DNA of 64,000 nt from Cricetomys ansorgei (lineage: Eukaryota > Chordata > Mammalia > Rodentia > Nesomyidae), in NCBI GenBank assembly GCA_026225945.1, contig JAMJFZ010001133.1:19632064-19696063 (forward strand), written 5' to 3'. The notes under the pieces were generated by a model. It was not told the DNA's origin. It worked only from the letters and a program-made list of their open reading frames with translations, and made no database searches. A program made the position numbers and the translations under genes. Shown one piece after another: positions 11,791-22,084 of the stretch. Every line of letters starts with the position of its first letter. The stretch's first letter is position 1.

Positions 11791-12395
11791 TCAGTTTGAT
11801 TTTTCAGAGCCCCTGTGTACTTCAAAACTAAAAGTCTAAGACCATGTTTATATTCATATCAAGCAGAACACCACAGTCATTTATATCATGGCTGTCTTTA
11901 CAATTAAGTCATAAAAACTCTCCATCGCTTTTATTCATGCTGGGCCTATGATGTGCTCACATTATCACTAGCCACTAGCATCATAGGTCATTGTCATTAT
12001 TATTAAAATTATATAGCTTATATAGCATATATTGCCATATATGTGTACATTGCTTCAAACTATATATTTAATTACCAAGTGTTTATTTTGCTTACTAAAT
12101 GATTTGAATATTTTCCGTTTCTTTACCTTTACAACTTTATGTAATCTTGTTTTGCACGTGTGCTGTATATGTAGCATACACTGAGTTTTTATAAATATAT
12201 TTATCTCTTAGTAGGCAAGTAAAATACACTTACACTCATGTTATTACTAAAACAGTGATTGAATTCTCTTTTCCTTCCTACTCCTTTGTGATCCTTTTGG
12301 TTGTTTCTGTTCCTCTTGTCTACACTTGAACTCATAGTTTTCTATGTACCTCTGTCTCTGTGGTGTCTGGAAGATAACTTCTTTGGTTGCTTTTA
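11791..12395. other. Unique AT-rich DNA
   Basis: No gene or clear repeat. Short TATATA stretches occur near 12000-12070. Confidence 0.4.
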
Positions 12396-12530
12396 AAATT
12401 TTAAATTCTTCTTTCTTTTTTCCCCCTGTTTGTTTCTTTCTTTCCTTTTCTTTCTTCATTCCTCCTTTTCTTCCTTTTTTCCCTTCTCTCTCTCTTTCTC
12501 TCAATCTTCCCTTCTTCCTTTTTATTCTGC
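12396..12530. repeat. Pyrimidine-rich tract
   Basis: A run of mixed TTTC, CTTT and TCTC units of about 130 bp on the plus strand. It generates spurious antisense ORFs rich in Lys, Arg and Glu (12247-12657). Such polypurine/polypyrimidine tracts can adopt triplex structure, but that is inference only. Confidence 0.8.
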
Positions 12531-12895
12531 GGGGAGAGCACGAAAACAGTCCCCCACTACCACAAATTATGCAGTCAACTCTCCCACATTTGGGCAAGTC
12601 ACCAGGACCACTACATCTGAAATATAACAGATAAGCCTTGGCCGGGGAAAACCACAATTGTAATCCTGGTAGCTGCTTCTACTGACCTTGAAATCTTGAA
12701 CCTTCAGTCCTGTGGCTTCAGTCTTACTGGTTCTTCTGCGTTTCTCACTTTATTACTCATTCACAGGCACCTTGGGCTTAGCATAGATTTTGAATGTGTT
12801 CATGTATTACTTCTTTACATCAGACAATGAACATCAAATCAAGAACAACCTGGTCACTGTTAACATCATTGTGTCAGTTTACGAAAACACTTAAT
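12531..12895. other. Unique DNA between the pyrimidine tract and a B1
   Basis: No gene, RNA or repeat is recognised. Confidence 0.4.
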
Positions 12896-12906
12896 ATCTG
12901 AATTTA

Positions 12907-13060
12907 GCCAGACAGCGGTGGTGCATGCCTTTAATCCAGCACTTGAGAGGCAGAGACAGGTGGATTTCTGTGGGTTCAAGACCAGCCTGTTCTTTAGTGT
13001 GAGTTCCAGGACAGCCAGAGTTACAACAGAGAAACCCTGTCTCTAAAAGCCACCACCAAC
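12907..13060 (+). mobile_element. B1 SINE with perfect 11-bp TSD
   Basis: A full B1 body from 'GCCAGACAGCGGTGGTG' to 'GAGAAACCCTGTCTCTAAAA'. The direct repeat ATCTGAATTTA flanks it at 12896-12906 and 13061-13071. The A tail is short and interrupted, so the insertion is older than the B1 at 6568. The antisense ORF at 12891-13130 is a B1 artefact. Confidence 0.93.
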
Positions 13061-13071
13061 ATCTGAATTTA

Positions 13072-14244
13072 ATACTGAAGAAACAAAGCCATGTCTTCTG
13101 TTTTATTTTAGGAAGATATTTAGCATGCAAATTGGGTAATAGAAAGGGTTGGTGATAAGACTGGTCCTAAATAAATAACCAGCGGTCATCGATTAGTTAT
13201 GTATGTGAATGTTTTCAAGGTTGCGTCACTTTTTTGAAACACAGAATTTTTCGTATTATCACACAAATGAAAATTTTTCACAGTGTTTCAGGTTTGACTT
13301 GAAGGCAAAAAATTTCTTTTCATGTGTCAAATAAATCTAATAATAACTTTTGATAAATAAAATACCTCATATCAACTAGTCACAGGCAGAGCGTTGCTTA
13401 GTGACTCCTTTGTGCAACAGGATGTAGTGACGTTTAAATGAGGAAAAGAAACTGGTGTTTTAGCCTTCTAAAGTTTTGCACCAGTTGAACCACACCACAT
13501 CGTTTTATTTTAATCTATGACGTGCTTTTACTTCCTCTTAGTTCCAAAATTTAGGTTCACACTTTCATCATTTTTCCCAGGTACAAATTCAGCCCTTGTT
13601 AAAAAGATGATTTTAAAAACCGCTTTTACATATTTTCATAAAATATCTACATTATACAAACATTAATCGTGATTGTGTGTACTTTTCTGACTACTACATC
13701 ACACAGTTGGAAAACATGACCTTAATTAACGTAAGTTATAGGTAGGCAGTTCTGCTGGACTCTGAATTTACTAAAATACTGCCTTACATGTCTCAATACT
13801 TTTTCAGAACACTGGAGCAGGAGCTACCTCAGTGGATTCTCAAAACAAAAGTTGGAGAGAGGCAAGATATGAGCACATCTGTCCAAAGTTTATAAACCAA
13901 GTACAGTGTACCATATTTGTCTGACCATCCAAGGTAAAGGTGGAAAGTAACATCCTGATACGATTTTAAATGTTCCTGTTCTGAAGTGAGAAAATGTTAA
14001 AAGCAGAAATAGATAAATCTTTGAAAACTACGGTGGGTATGTATATGCAAGAGTCAAATATTGTTTCAATGCAGATGACGCTTGAAAGTTGCAAAACTAG
14101 GAAGATAAACCAACTGTTCTTGCCTGTTTAGACATATTTAGACACTGACAATAGTAGACATTTGAAAATTCACCATATAAGAAAGAACACTTAATGCATC
14201 TTCACAATGTCAGTTCCTTTTAAAATATTTTCATTTATCTATTA
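13072..14244. other. Unique AT-rich DNA
   Basis: About 1.2 kb with no gene or repeat I can name. Confidence 0.45.
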
Positions 14245-14370
14245 GGACCTATGGCGATCAGTGGACAACCTGTGGACGTCTCTGTCCATTGTGAGGGACC
14301 CAGAGATTGAACTCTGGTGTCAGCTTGGTGACAAGTAGCTTACCTACTGGGTCATCTCACTGGTCCAGCA
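14245..14370 (-). mobile_element. B3-type SINE, antisense
   Basis: On the minus strand it reads 'GCTGGACCAGTGAGATGACC', then 'AGGTAAGCTACTTGTCACC', 'AGAGTTCAATCTCTGGGTCC' and 'CCACAGGTTGTCC', which is the B3 order of a tRNA-like promoter followed by the B3 body. It is diverged. Confidence 0.75.
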
Positions 14371-15694
14371 TTATGTTTTGTTTTGTTTTTTTAATTTTTT
14401 TTTGTTTGACTGCCATGTTAAACAAAAATTGAGCTACACAAATGATTTAAATGAGTTTGGTACACTTAAATAATTTTATCATATTTTTATAACTTTTATT
14501 CCTTATTTTTTTCTGGACTCATATTTGATCTTCTAACTCATATGTTTGTTTTCCTGTCATTATTTTTTACATTTTCATTATTATGGAAATTAAATGGAAA
14601 AAGTTTCAGGTAATAGCATGTATTTTGTACAATATTCCTGAAGACATAACATTGAACAGTCTCTGCTGTTGCTACATTAGAATAACAATTTTATTTTGGT
14701 AGGTAGATGAAAAGATTACTAATGGGGTTAGCAGAAAATGGTTGGTAATTATATTGACCCCATACATTTTCTGTAGAAAATAGCTATTAATGATCTCTTG
14801 AAACTCTATTCAAATTTAGATTAAGGTTTTCAAGACAATCTTATAATCAAGAGTATTGTTGAAAATATCAAAATGAGTAGCATTTATTAATAAGCTTAAA
14901 TATAGTAGAGAGAAAAACAATCATCCAACTACACATCATTTTCTTTTCGAGTAATAGTCTTGCTTATTTTATAATAAATGTTTAGGATATATTTCCTCTA
15001 AGAGACCGGGCATGAATAGGCTTAATATCCTTCTCAATCAACAACAAAAAATACAGCAATTATCATTTGTCTCGTCTTCACAATCTAAAAAATTTAAAAG
15101 TAAACACTAAAAGATGCCACAAAGTTTTATGACTAAAATGGTATCATTAGCCTTAAAAATCATAATTAGTATGTCTCCTTCCAATGTCAAAAGCCTAGTC
15201 CTTGTGTTTTCCTGTCCACTGAGCTGTGGGGACGAGTAGTAAATATCATTAATCAAAAGGATATTGTGCATATACATCTATAAACAACAAATGCGATGCC
15301 AGAGAATTCTCAGCAGATGAGCAGGTGAGGGTTAGATGGTAAATATTCAAGACTCCTTGAGGCAAAACTGAAAATTTAAAAGGAAAGTACACACCTGTGT
15401 TTTAAAGGGTACGAAAGTCCGATATTAGAATTTGAATATCTCAATCAAAGATTGAGGTAGAAAATACATATGTTCCTTCACCTATGGAATCACATATTAA
15501 TCTACATTTCTGGCATTTTCATTTTCTTCACTATATTTATTTAGATAGTAATGACTCTAAAATTAGAACTTTTTTCTAATTTAAAATAGCTAGTAATCAA
15601 GAAAGGAATCAATTTTTCATCTTTTGTAGTCAGGGACAAGTAAGGTGTTCCTTTGTCCATTTCTTGCTCTTCTGTTATGTAGTTGATTGACTTG
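14371..15694. other. Unique AT-rich DNA
   Basis: No gene or interspersed repeat is recognised. T-rich simple sequence lies at 14375-14405. Confidence 0.45.
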
Positions 15695-15820
15695 TGGTGA
15701 CACACAGTCTTACTATATAATTCTAGTTGCCTTCAAATTCATGATCCTCCTGTTTCTACCTCCCAGTGTCTGGGGTTACAGGCTTCTGTCACACTGTCCA
15801 TCTTGCCAGACTGCTTTCCT
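15695..15820 (-). mobile_element. pB1/B1-like SINE, antisense
   Basis: 'GACACACAGTCTTACTATAT', 'CATGATCCTCCTGTTTCTAC' and 'CTCCCAGTGTCTGGGGTTAC' are the reverse complement of an old B1-class monomer. The 128-codon ORF at 15687-16073 begins inside this SINE and is therefore not a gene candidate. Confidence 0.65.
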
Positions 15821-16792
15821 ACTGAAATCTGCCACCAATGGAAAACAGTTTGCTGTTGTTTCTAAAATTACCCATTTACATGTAACTTTGGAGAAGGAAA
15901 TACCTTTTGTGGGGAAACTTAACACAATGACTTACATGGTAACCACAATCAAATATATTTTTCCAAATATTTTATCAATATACTCCCCATACTACTTACA
16001 AAATGGGTTCTCTTTACTACAAACTATCTTCAAAGAACAGATTTTACATGTTTTGTCAAAACAGTATCTATGACCTGTACTTAAAAGCTGCCTTTAATCC
16101 TTTTGGATTTAGAGAGTATATTCAAACAGGTATACACATCCACACTGGTGAATGCATATATTAGTATATAGTGGAACTGTGGGGATATGGAACTCTGCAG
16201 ACAGAAATACTTCAGAGCTAAAACCATCATCACCATCAAACAGATCATCACTTGTGGATTAATTGTAGCATTCAAGTAAAAGATCATAACTTAGTAGTGT
16301 CTAATTCTTAGCTCCTGAATTTAGGAACATGCACTGGGACAAGATTTTCAGTTTCTAAAGTTCAGATGCATCTCACAGTTCTGAAAATCAATGACAATAG
16401 AAATTGTATAACTACTGTTAGCGTGTATTCATAATACACGCCATGTGGCAATGGCCACTGTGATTGCAGACACCAAGTAGCAGGAAGGCCCAGAAGTACC
16501 CTGAGAAAGCTTAAAGTACACAGTGGAAGATGAAGGAGAGACTAGTCTTCGATGGGAGCTATGGTGTTTTCCATTACCAAGATGCTGTATTTGCCAACAA
16601 AGAATGGCTCCTATCCCCAGGATCCATTGCTGAGAGTGAAACGGGACTGACTGGGAGGGAGAAATTCTCAGTAATGGCTGACAATCAGAACATTGATTCA
16701 AGCAATGTCCTGGGTTTTCCCCCCCTGGAGTGGCAGCTTTGTCAGGTCTTAAAAGAACTGTAGACAACTAAGGAACGATGCAGAGGGTCTAT
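15821..16792. other. Unique or L1-associated DNA
   Basis: No gene is recognised. The part from about 16430 lies directly upstream of the minisatellite and L1 3' end and could be L1 3' UTR sequence of an unfamiliar subfamily. Antisense and sense ORFs (16429-16767, 16530-16763) overlap and neither has a known domain. Confidence 0.35.
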
Positions 16793-17092
16793 GTGGTTCC
16801 TGGACATCTGTGGGATTCCCTGGTGCCTGTGGGAGGTTCTGGCACCTGCATGGTCCCTGGTGACTGTGGGATGTCTGGGTGTTTGCAGGATATCTGAGTC
16901 CCTGCGGAAAATCTGGATACCTGTGGGAAGTCTGATGACTGCCAGATGACAAGGTGCCTGTGTGATATCCAGGTGCCTGAGGGATGACCGGTTGCATATG
17001 AGGAGTCCTGATCTCTGTGGGATGTCAGGAAGCCTATAGAATGTCCCAGTGCTTGTAAGATACCAGGGAACCTCTCAGTGCCCTGGTTTGGG
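16793..17092 (+). repeat. Degenerate 19-bp minisatellite, about 16 units
   Basis: The 300 bp divide into 16 successive units of 17-19 bp, most of them exactly 19 bp, starting at 16793, 16810, 16829, 16848, 16866, 16885, 16904, 16923, 16941, 16960, 16979, 16998, 17017, 17036, 17055 and 17074. The approximate consensus is GTGGGATGTCTGGGTGCCT. Each unit begins with a G-rich core and most end in CCT or a close variant. Units are diverged from each other, so the array is old. The antisense ORFs here (16749-16997, 16789-17121) are by-products of the repeat. It sits just before an L1 3' terminus. Confidence 0.85.
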
Positions 17093-17124
17093 CAGTAAGG
17101 CACAACATGAACTCTTGTCATGCT

Positions 17125-17360
17125 TCATCTAGGGCTAGTATGGGCCAGGTCAAAGTCCACAATCAGAGCAACCTTCTGACTCCAAAGACCATGGTGAATA
17201 CTGCCATCCATGCTCCTGCCACACAAGCTTGACTTAATTTTCTTTTTGAGGACACAGGGGTGGGCGGGTGGAACAGGGAGGAAGGGGAAAAGGGTGTTAT
17301 CAAGATACACTGTATGGCACTCAAATAATTAATAAAACATATTATTAAAAGTAATGGAAA
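17125..17360 (+). mobile_element. L1 3' end, sense
   Basis: 'CACAAGCTTGACTTAATTTT' leads into a G-rich tract (17255-17300), then 'CTCAAATAATTAATAAAACA' with the AATAAA polyadenylation signal at 17330-17335 and an A/T-rich end. This is the typical 3' terminus of rodent L1. The minisatellite immediately upstream may belong to the same element's 3' UTR. Confidence 0.65.
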
Positions 17361-17940
17361 GAAGGAAAGAAGAGTTTATGTTGGCTCACAGAAATTACCA
17401 TAGAATCACTTCCCTGTTGGTTCTAAATTCCATCAAATTGAAAGATTAACCGCAGTACCTAACATATCTGATGATCTGCATTCAATTCCTATTATTGCTA
17501 CGAAATAAAAAAACAAACAATATTTCAGTTTCTTTATTTCCTGTCTACTTAAGGGCAGCCTTTCATGTGTCTGTGAGTTAGAAATCATCATATCAGACTT
17601 CTCTTTGCTCTTACCTAGGCGGTCATTGCACTGAGAAGTTCTGGCAGGAGAATCTGTTGACACTGGGACAAAGTAACCTGGCTTCTTGGTGGAGTCTTGT
17701 TTATTTCCATGTCCTCTATCTATTAAGACATTTCCCCCAGCAGAAAACAAGAATAGTAGATTTTATGCCAAAATAGTTACAGAATAGCTTGGACTTAGGC
17801 TTGCCTTTAGTAAGTCTAGAAGTTACCTCCATGTGACCCTGTCTAGCTATTTTAGGTCCTCCCTCTGGTGTTTGCTTTTTTGGTTGTGTAGAGGAATAGC
17901 CCTGTGAAAGTTAGGGTCTACAGTCCAGGGATTACTTTAA
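17361..17940. other. Unique DNA
   Basis: No gene or confident repeat. The antisense ORF at 17433-17750 (105 codons) has no visible domain and I treat it as chance. Confidence 0.4.
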
Positions 17941-17943
17941 AAG

Positions 17944-18560
17944 ACCTGTGTGTTCTGGATGGAATGCAGACACACTTTTAATCCCAGTATTCAGAAGGTA
18001 GTGGTGGTCCATGTCTTTAATTCCTAGGGGGGGAAAAACAGTGGAAGCAGTCATAGGAAGCAGAACTCAGAAGGAGTCAGTATCACACAGGAAGTGACAT
18101 CTGAGATGAATCAGAGTAAATGGGAGACAATGTGACTAACTAGAGGGAGAGTTAGCATACTAAGGACATGCCCAGCTCTGACAAGAAAAGAGCAGCTCTC
18201 AGCTCAGTAAAGGAGAGTTACATAGGAGTTGGGAAGAGTCAGTTAACAGAATCAGTTAAGAAGAGTCAGTTGAACAGTGAGTTGAGAAGCAGACTGAATG
18301 GTCAGTTATAGAAGTCAGTTGAAGCAGTCAGTTACATAGGTAGGATGGAGCAGTGAGAGCTCAGAGACACGGCAGAGCTCAGCAGATGAAGCCTAGAACA
18401 GAAAGTGAGTTGAACCAGAAGAGTAAGAATTCAGAAGGAGCTAGTCAGAGTGGTCATTCAGCACTAGGTCTCGGAAGGCTAAGGCTGATGCTTTCTTAGT
18501 CTGGGTTTGCAGTTTAAATATTTCAATGAGCCTTCCAGTTCTAGGATTAAGACTAGAATG
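17944..18560 (+). repeat. Composite rodent repeat with two B1-like heads
   Basis: It opens with two truncated B1-head-like blocks, 'CACACTTTTAATCCCAGTAT' and 'TGGTCCATGTCTTTAATTCC'. These are followed by a purine-rich body whose units share AGTCAGTT and CAGAGCTCAG motifs. I believe it is a rodent-specific medium-reiterated repeat but cannot name it. No coding potential is seen. Confidence 0.45.
18231..18341 (+). repeat. Short tandem units built on AGTCAGTT
   Basis: Seven copies or near-copies of (A/G)(A/G)TCAGTT occur in 111 bp, spaced about 11-22 bp and separated by AAG/GAAGCAG-type linkers. The array is degenerate and lies within the larger composite repeat at 17944-18560. Confidence 0.7.
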
Positions 18561-19137
18561 TAAAGAGGTCAAAATGTTCCAGGGCTCCAGGGCTCCAGAG
18601 CTCCTGGTCTCTGGGCTAGAAACAGTGATTTAAATATACAAAAGAATAAATAGTTTTGAATCTGACATCTACATCAACAGGTTGAATAAGAAACTTCATT
18701 GAGTAAGACTCCAAATACTTGTGAGCACCTTCACTGGGTGTTTCATAAGGCAATAGAAGAAAAGTTAAGGATACAATGAATTGTATTTTCAAACTTGATA
18801 GGAGGATATATACTTAACGTTCCCATCAGGGTGATTAAGTATGCTAGGGTATAGTTGGTAATTAGCTAGACTGAGCCATTCCACAATATACAAATATCTC
18901 AAAACATCATGTTGTCTATGATAAATATATATGGCCTATTTATAGGTTTTAAAAACACATTAAATGATAGATTATTGGTGTTCCAGGTTATCTAAATCCT
19001 CTACCAAAGTTTCACATGAACTGCTAAAAGGCAAATTGAGACGGAGTGTTCTACTGCCTTTGTCCTCTCACAAGCATTGTCTTCATAGAGCATTTATAAA
19101 TTCTAGACATCTTCTTCACCATCTTTAAAAGGTTAAT
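18561..19137. other. Unique AT-rich DNA
   Basis: No gene or repeat is seen. A local triplication of CAGGGCTC/CCAGAGCTC-type words lies at about 18580-18605. Confidence 0.4.
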
Positions 19138-19280
19138 CTTTTTTTTTTGTTTCTCTGTGTAGCCCTGGCTGTCCTGGAACTCACTCTGTAGATCAGGCTG
19201 GCCTTGAACTCACAGAGATCCACCTGCCTCTGCCTCCTGAGTGCTGGGATTAAAAGCATGTACCACCACCACCATCCAGC
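19138..19280 (-). mobile_element. B1 SINE, antisense
   Basis: A T tail (19139-19148) is followed by 'GTTTCTCTGTGTAGCCCTGG', 'CTGGAACTCACTCTGTAGAT', and 'GAGTGCTGGGATTAAAAGCA' to the B1 head at about 19280. It is full-length with moderate divergence. It is the source of the ORF at 19204-19404. Confidence 0.92.
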
Positions 19281-19497
19281 TAGTCAAATATTCTTAACTG
19301 AGGCATGTTGCTGTTACTATGAATATTGTACTCTGTTAATAGTCTATACATCTTTACTAGATAATGTAATAATTGAGGTTAAGGACTCAAACGTCCTTTT
19401 ATAGGTGCTCCTAGAAATCAGAATAGTAGTAAATATGTGGTGACAAAAGAATATTTGAAGAGAATGAGCAAGTGAATAGGTTGACAAGATAAGCAGA

Positions 19498-19541
<44 letters not shown>

Positions 19542-19617
19542 GAGAGAGATATAGAGAGAGACAGAGAGACAGAGAGAGACAGAGACAGAGAGGGAGAGAC
19601 AGAGAGAGAGACAGAGG
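19498..19617 (+). repeat. (TG)n(GA)n microsatellite with ACAGAGAG units
   Basis: A short TG run at 19499-19510 passes into uninterrupted GA (19510-19537), then a longer imperfect array of ACAGAGAG and related units. The antisense Ser/Leu-rich ORF (19411-19671) is a product of the repeat. Confidence 0.95.
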
Positions 19618-20330
19618 AATCATTTTCTGATCCACATTTAATGATACCACCTTTACCTTGATCACAGCCATGCTGTCATAATTCCATAATAAGTATTGAA
19701 TTCTTCGTCTCTTGCATGACAGCAGACATGTCTGTCCTTGGCTTTATTGTCTATCAGATCATTTCATCCTTCTATTTGAAAAGTCCGCAGACTCCTGATG
19801 ATTTAATCACTGATGGGATGATAGTCAAACAGAAACAGACATCATCTCAGCCTCTCTCTTTTATCATAAGAATGCACATTACGTGGCATAGAATGAGTCC
19901 TCTTCCCTATTCTCCTTAGTGAACATCTGTTTCACGCTGGTCTGCGTTGCTCTCTAAACTTTTCCTTTGACAAAAATGCTTACCCCATGTTTGTTCTCTG
20001 CCCAGGACAATCCAGCTTGTTCAGATTCTTCTTTTATCATAAAAGTTGAGCTTCAACTAGTATTCCTTTACTAGTCTATTCTTTCATTCGGTATTTCTTA
20101 GTTTAAACTCATAGAAAGCTATCCCATTAGCCCAGCTTGAGTGTTTGCACAAAAAACATAAAATGTCATCTGTAGTCATTTCTTCATTTTACTTTCAAAG
20201 CATGAAAAAGGAAGAGGAGTTTAAAAGTTAAAAAATATTACATGTCATACCTAGCCCTTTATCAGGACTGTGAGTGAACTGGTTTAGCCAAGAACCGGCT
20301 GAAAGAGAAGCTATTAATGTTGGAGCTAGA
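19618..20330. other. Unique DNA
   Basis: No gene or clear repeat is recognised. Confidence 0.4.
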
Positions 20331-20332
20331 GC

Positions 20333-20490
20333 ACATGGCTGGTTATTACTAGCTGTGTGAGTTTGCTGTGTAATAGTTTTTTTTATTCTTTATACTGAAC
20401 ATTGCAATATGAGCAAGCATATCAATAGTTGTGTGTATGTTTTCTGATTAGGGTAATGCTTAGTGCACAATAAGTACTATAATATGATAT
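20333..20490 (+). mobile_element. MIR SINE, ancient
   Basis: 'TTATTACTAGCTGTGTGAGT' matches the conserved MIR core. The downstream 'AATGCTTAGTGCACAATAAG' matches the MIR/L2-type 3' region. The middle is expanded and AT-rich. MIRs predate the rodent radiation. Confidence 0.65.
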
Positions 20491-22084
20491 GGTGTTAATC
20501 AATAGTATTAACTTCCTTAAGGGCCTTATAAAATGAAGTTTCCAATCCAGAAGTATCTGTAGACCCCACTAATCGCTGTTCCCTGAGCAATTAGATCATA
20601 ATTATCATTCTGTCCCTTCTGGACTGTCCTTTTGTTGTTCACTGTGGGATCCACACTTTCTGCTCATCCACACTCTTATTTTATTCTCCCATTTGAGATA
20701 ACGCATATCAAATACGTGTTTAGGAAACTTCCTACCAGGGCTACTCTCAGCTTTGAATTTATGAAATGTTTGTAAATGTGGTATTTCATTTTCTAGTTCT
20801 CAAGAAATGTGTTCAAGGTCAAACGCCTTGGGTCAAAATTTTCCATTTCTCTTTTCTGGATCTTGAAAACTGTTGTTCTAACTTGGAATTTCACCACATA
20901 AGTGTAGTTATTTAGCTCTCTCTAGTAAGAATATTCAGTCTACTCTCTTATTTATTAGACAAAGAAAGACTTAATTCCTACAACAAATGATGGGAAACTC
21001 TGATATTCCTTAATTTTTAAATACTCGCAATTATTTCAACTAGATAAATCATTGAAATAAAATGCTCAGTTTACTAGTTAAAAGGATCAATTCCTTGAAT
21101 ACAGACAATAGAGCTAATTCTAATGTAGTGGATGATTTGTTAATATTCATTAAACTTTATTACACAACAATACTCAAGCCTTTGTTGCCATGGGAACACT
21201 TGAACATAATGAATGCTACCAACGGTACTAAACCTTAGAAAAGTAGAGTGGGAATGATGAGAAGCTACAATTTTATAAAAACCCAATTCTACTAAGGAAA
21301 AAAGAAAGTAATAGCTTAATGTAGAACTCCTTCCCTAGTATTGATCAGTATGTGACCTCTGACTATTTGCTCCTTTAGAACGCACTGTATAGTTGCCATA
21401 TAATGAAAAACATTTTCTCCTTTAGATAACTGTATATAATGTCTGGGAATATATTTAAACTTCACATCTCATTCATATTTGAATCAAGATCCAACTGGTT
21501 AATTTACAAATGAGTTCCTGTATAATAAAAAATGAGGATGAACAGAAATCTTGAAAGACAGAAGTCAGTAACACAAATTATAAGAAACTTGCATTGTATC
21601 AGCATTATTTAAATATGAGACTGTTTTATCAATTGGCCAAATCAGTAGTTTTTTAGCAATAAAATTAACACCAGCATCAAACATTAAAGGAATAGTTCTG
21701 ACTACAGATAAGTTAAGCAGAAATGTAGAAATACTAGAGAAATGAAATCAATAGCACAGCTGGAATACAAGATGGTGACAGAAGCCAAAAACCAGATTGC
21801 ACAGCAATTGGATCTTTCAGATGAACGGAATGTATAAACTGTGCCAACACACAGCTGGACACTCAAAGTCATTCCATCAGGCTCTCCATTAAATACAGCT
21901 CGAGAGTAAAAAATAAAATCTGTCATCCTCGGATGAACCACATTCACATAGATCTCCTCATTTCTAACACTGCGTTTCATATGTTGAAAATTCAGCACTG
22001 TGTTATACATATAGTACATAATGCAAAGCACTCCCATAGAGGACTGAAGTTATTAAGGTAAATGTTACAATTAAGAATGACAAT
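20491..22084. other. Unique AT-rich DNA
   Basis: No gene is recognised. The antisense ORF at 21702-22037 (111 codons) lacks a known domain. An RFX-type X-box lies at 21184-21197. Confidence 0.45.
21184..21197 (+). promoter_or_regulatory. X-box-like site (RFX family), candidate
   Basis: The sequence GTTGCCATGGGAAC differs by one base from the palindromic RFX dimer site GTTGCCATGGCAAC. RFX factors bind such X-boxes in enhancers and in promoters of ciliary genes. No transcript is visible nearby, so a role is inference only. Confidence 0.35.

Noticed and set aside
12247..12657. 136-codon antisense ORF rich in Lys/Arg/Glu, and its sense counterparts
   Set aside because: It is the translation of the pyrimidine-rich simple tract at 12396-12530; no domain and no conservation signal.
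15687..16073. 128-codon ORF, among the longest in the window
   Set aside because: Its first 130 bp are an antisense pB1 SINE and the rest has no recognisable domain.
16749..17121. Antisense Pro/His/Ser-rich ORFs that look like a repetitive protein
   Set aside because: They are the complement of the 19-bp minisatellite; the 19-aa peptide periodicity is a by-product of the DNA repeat.
19411..19671. Leu/Ser-rich antisense ORF resembling a membrane protein
   Set aside because: Generated by the GA/TG microsatellite at 19498-19617.
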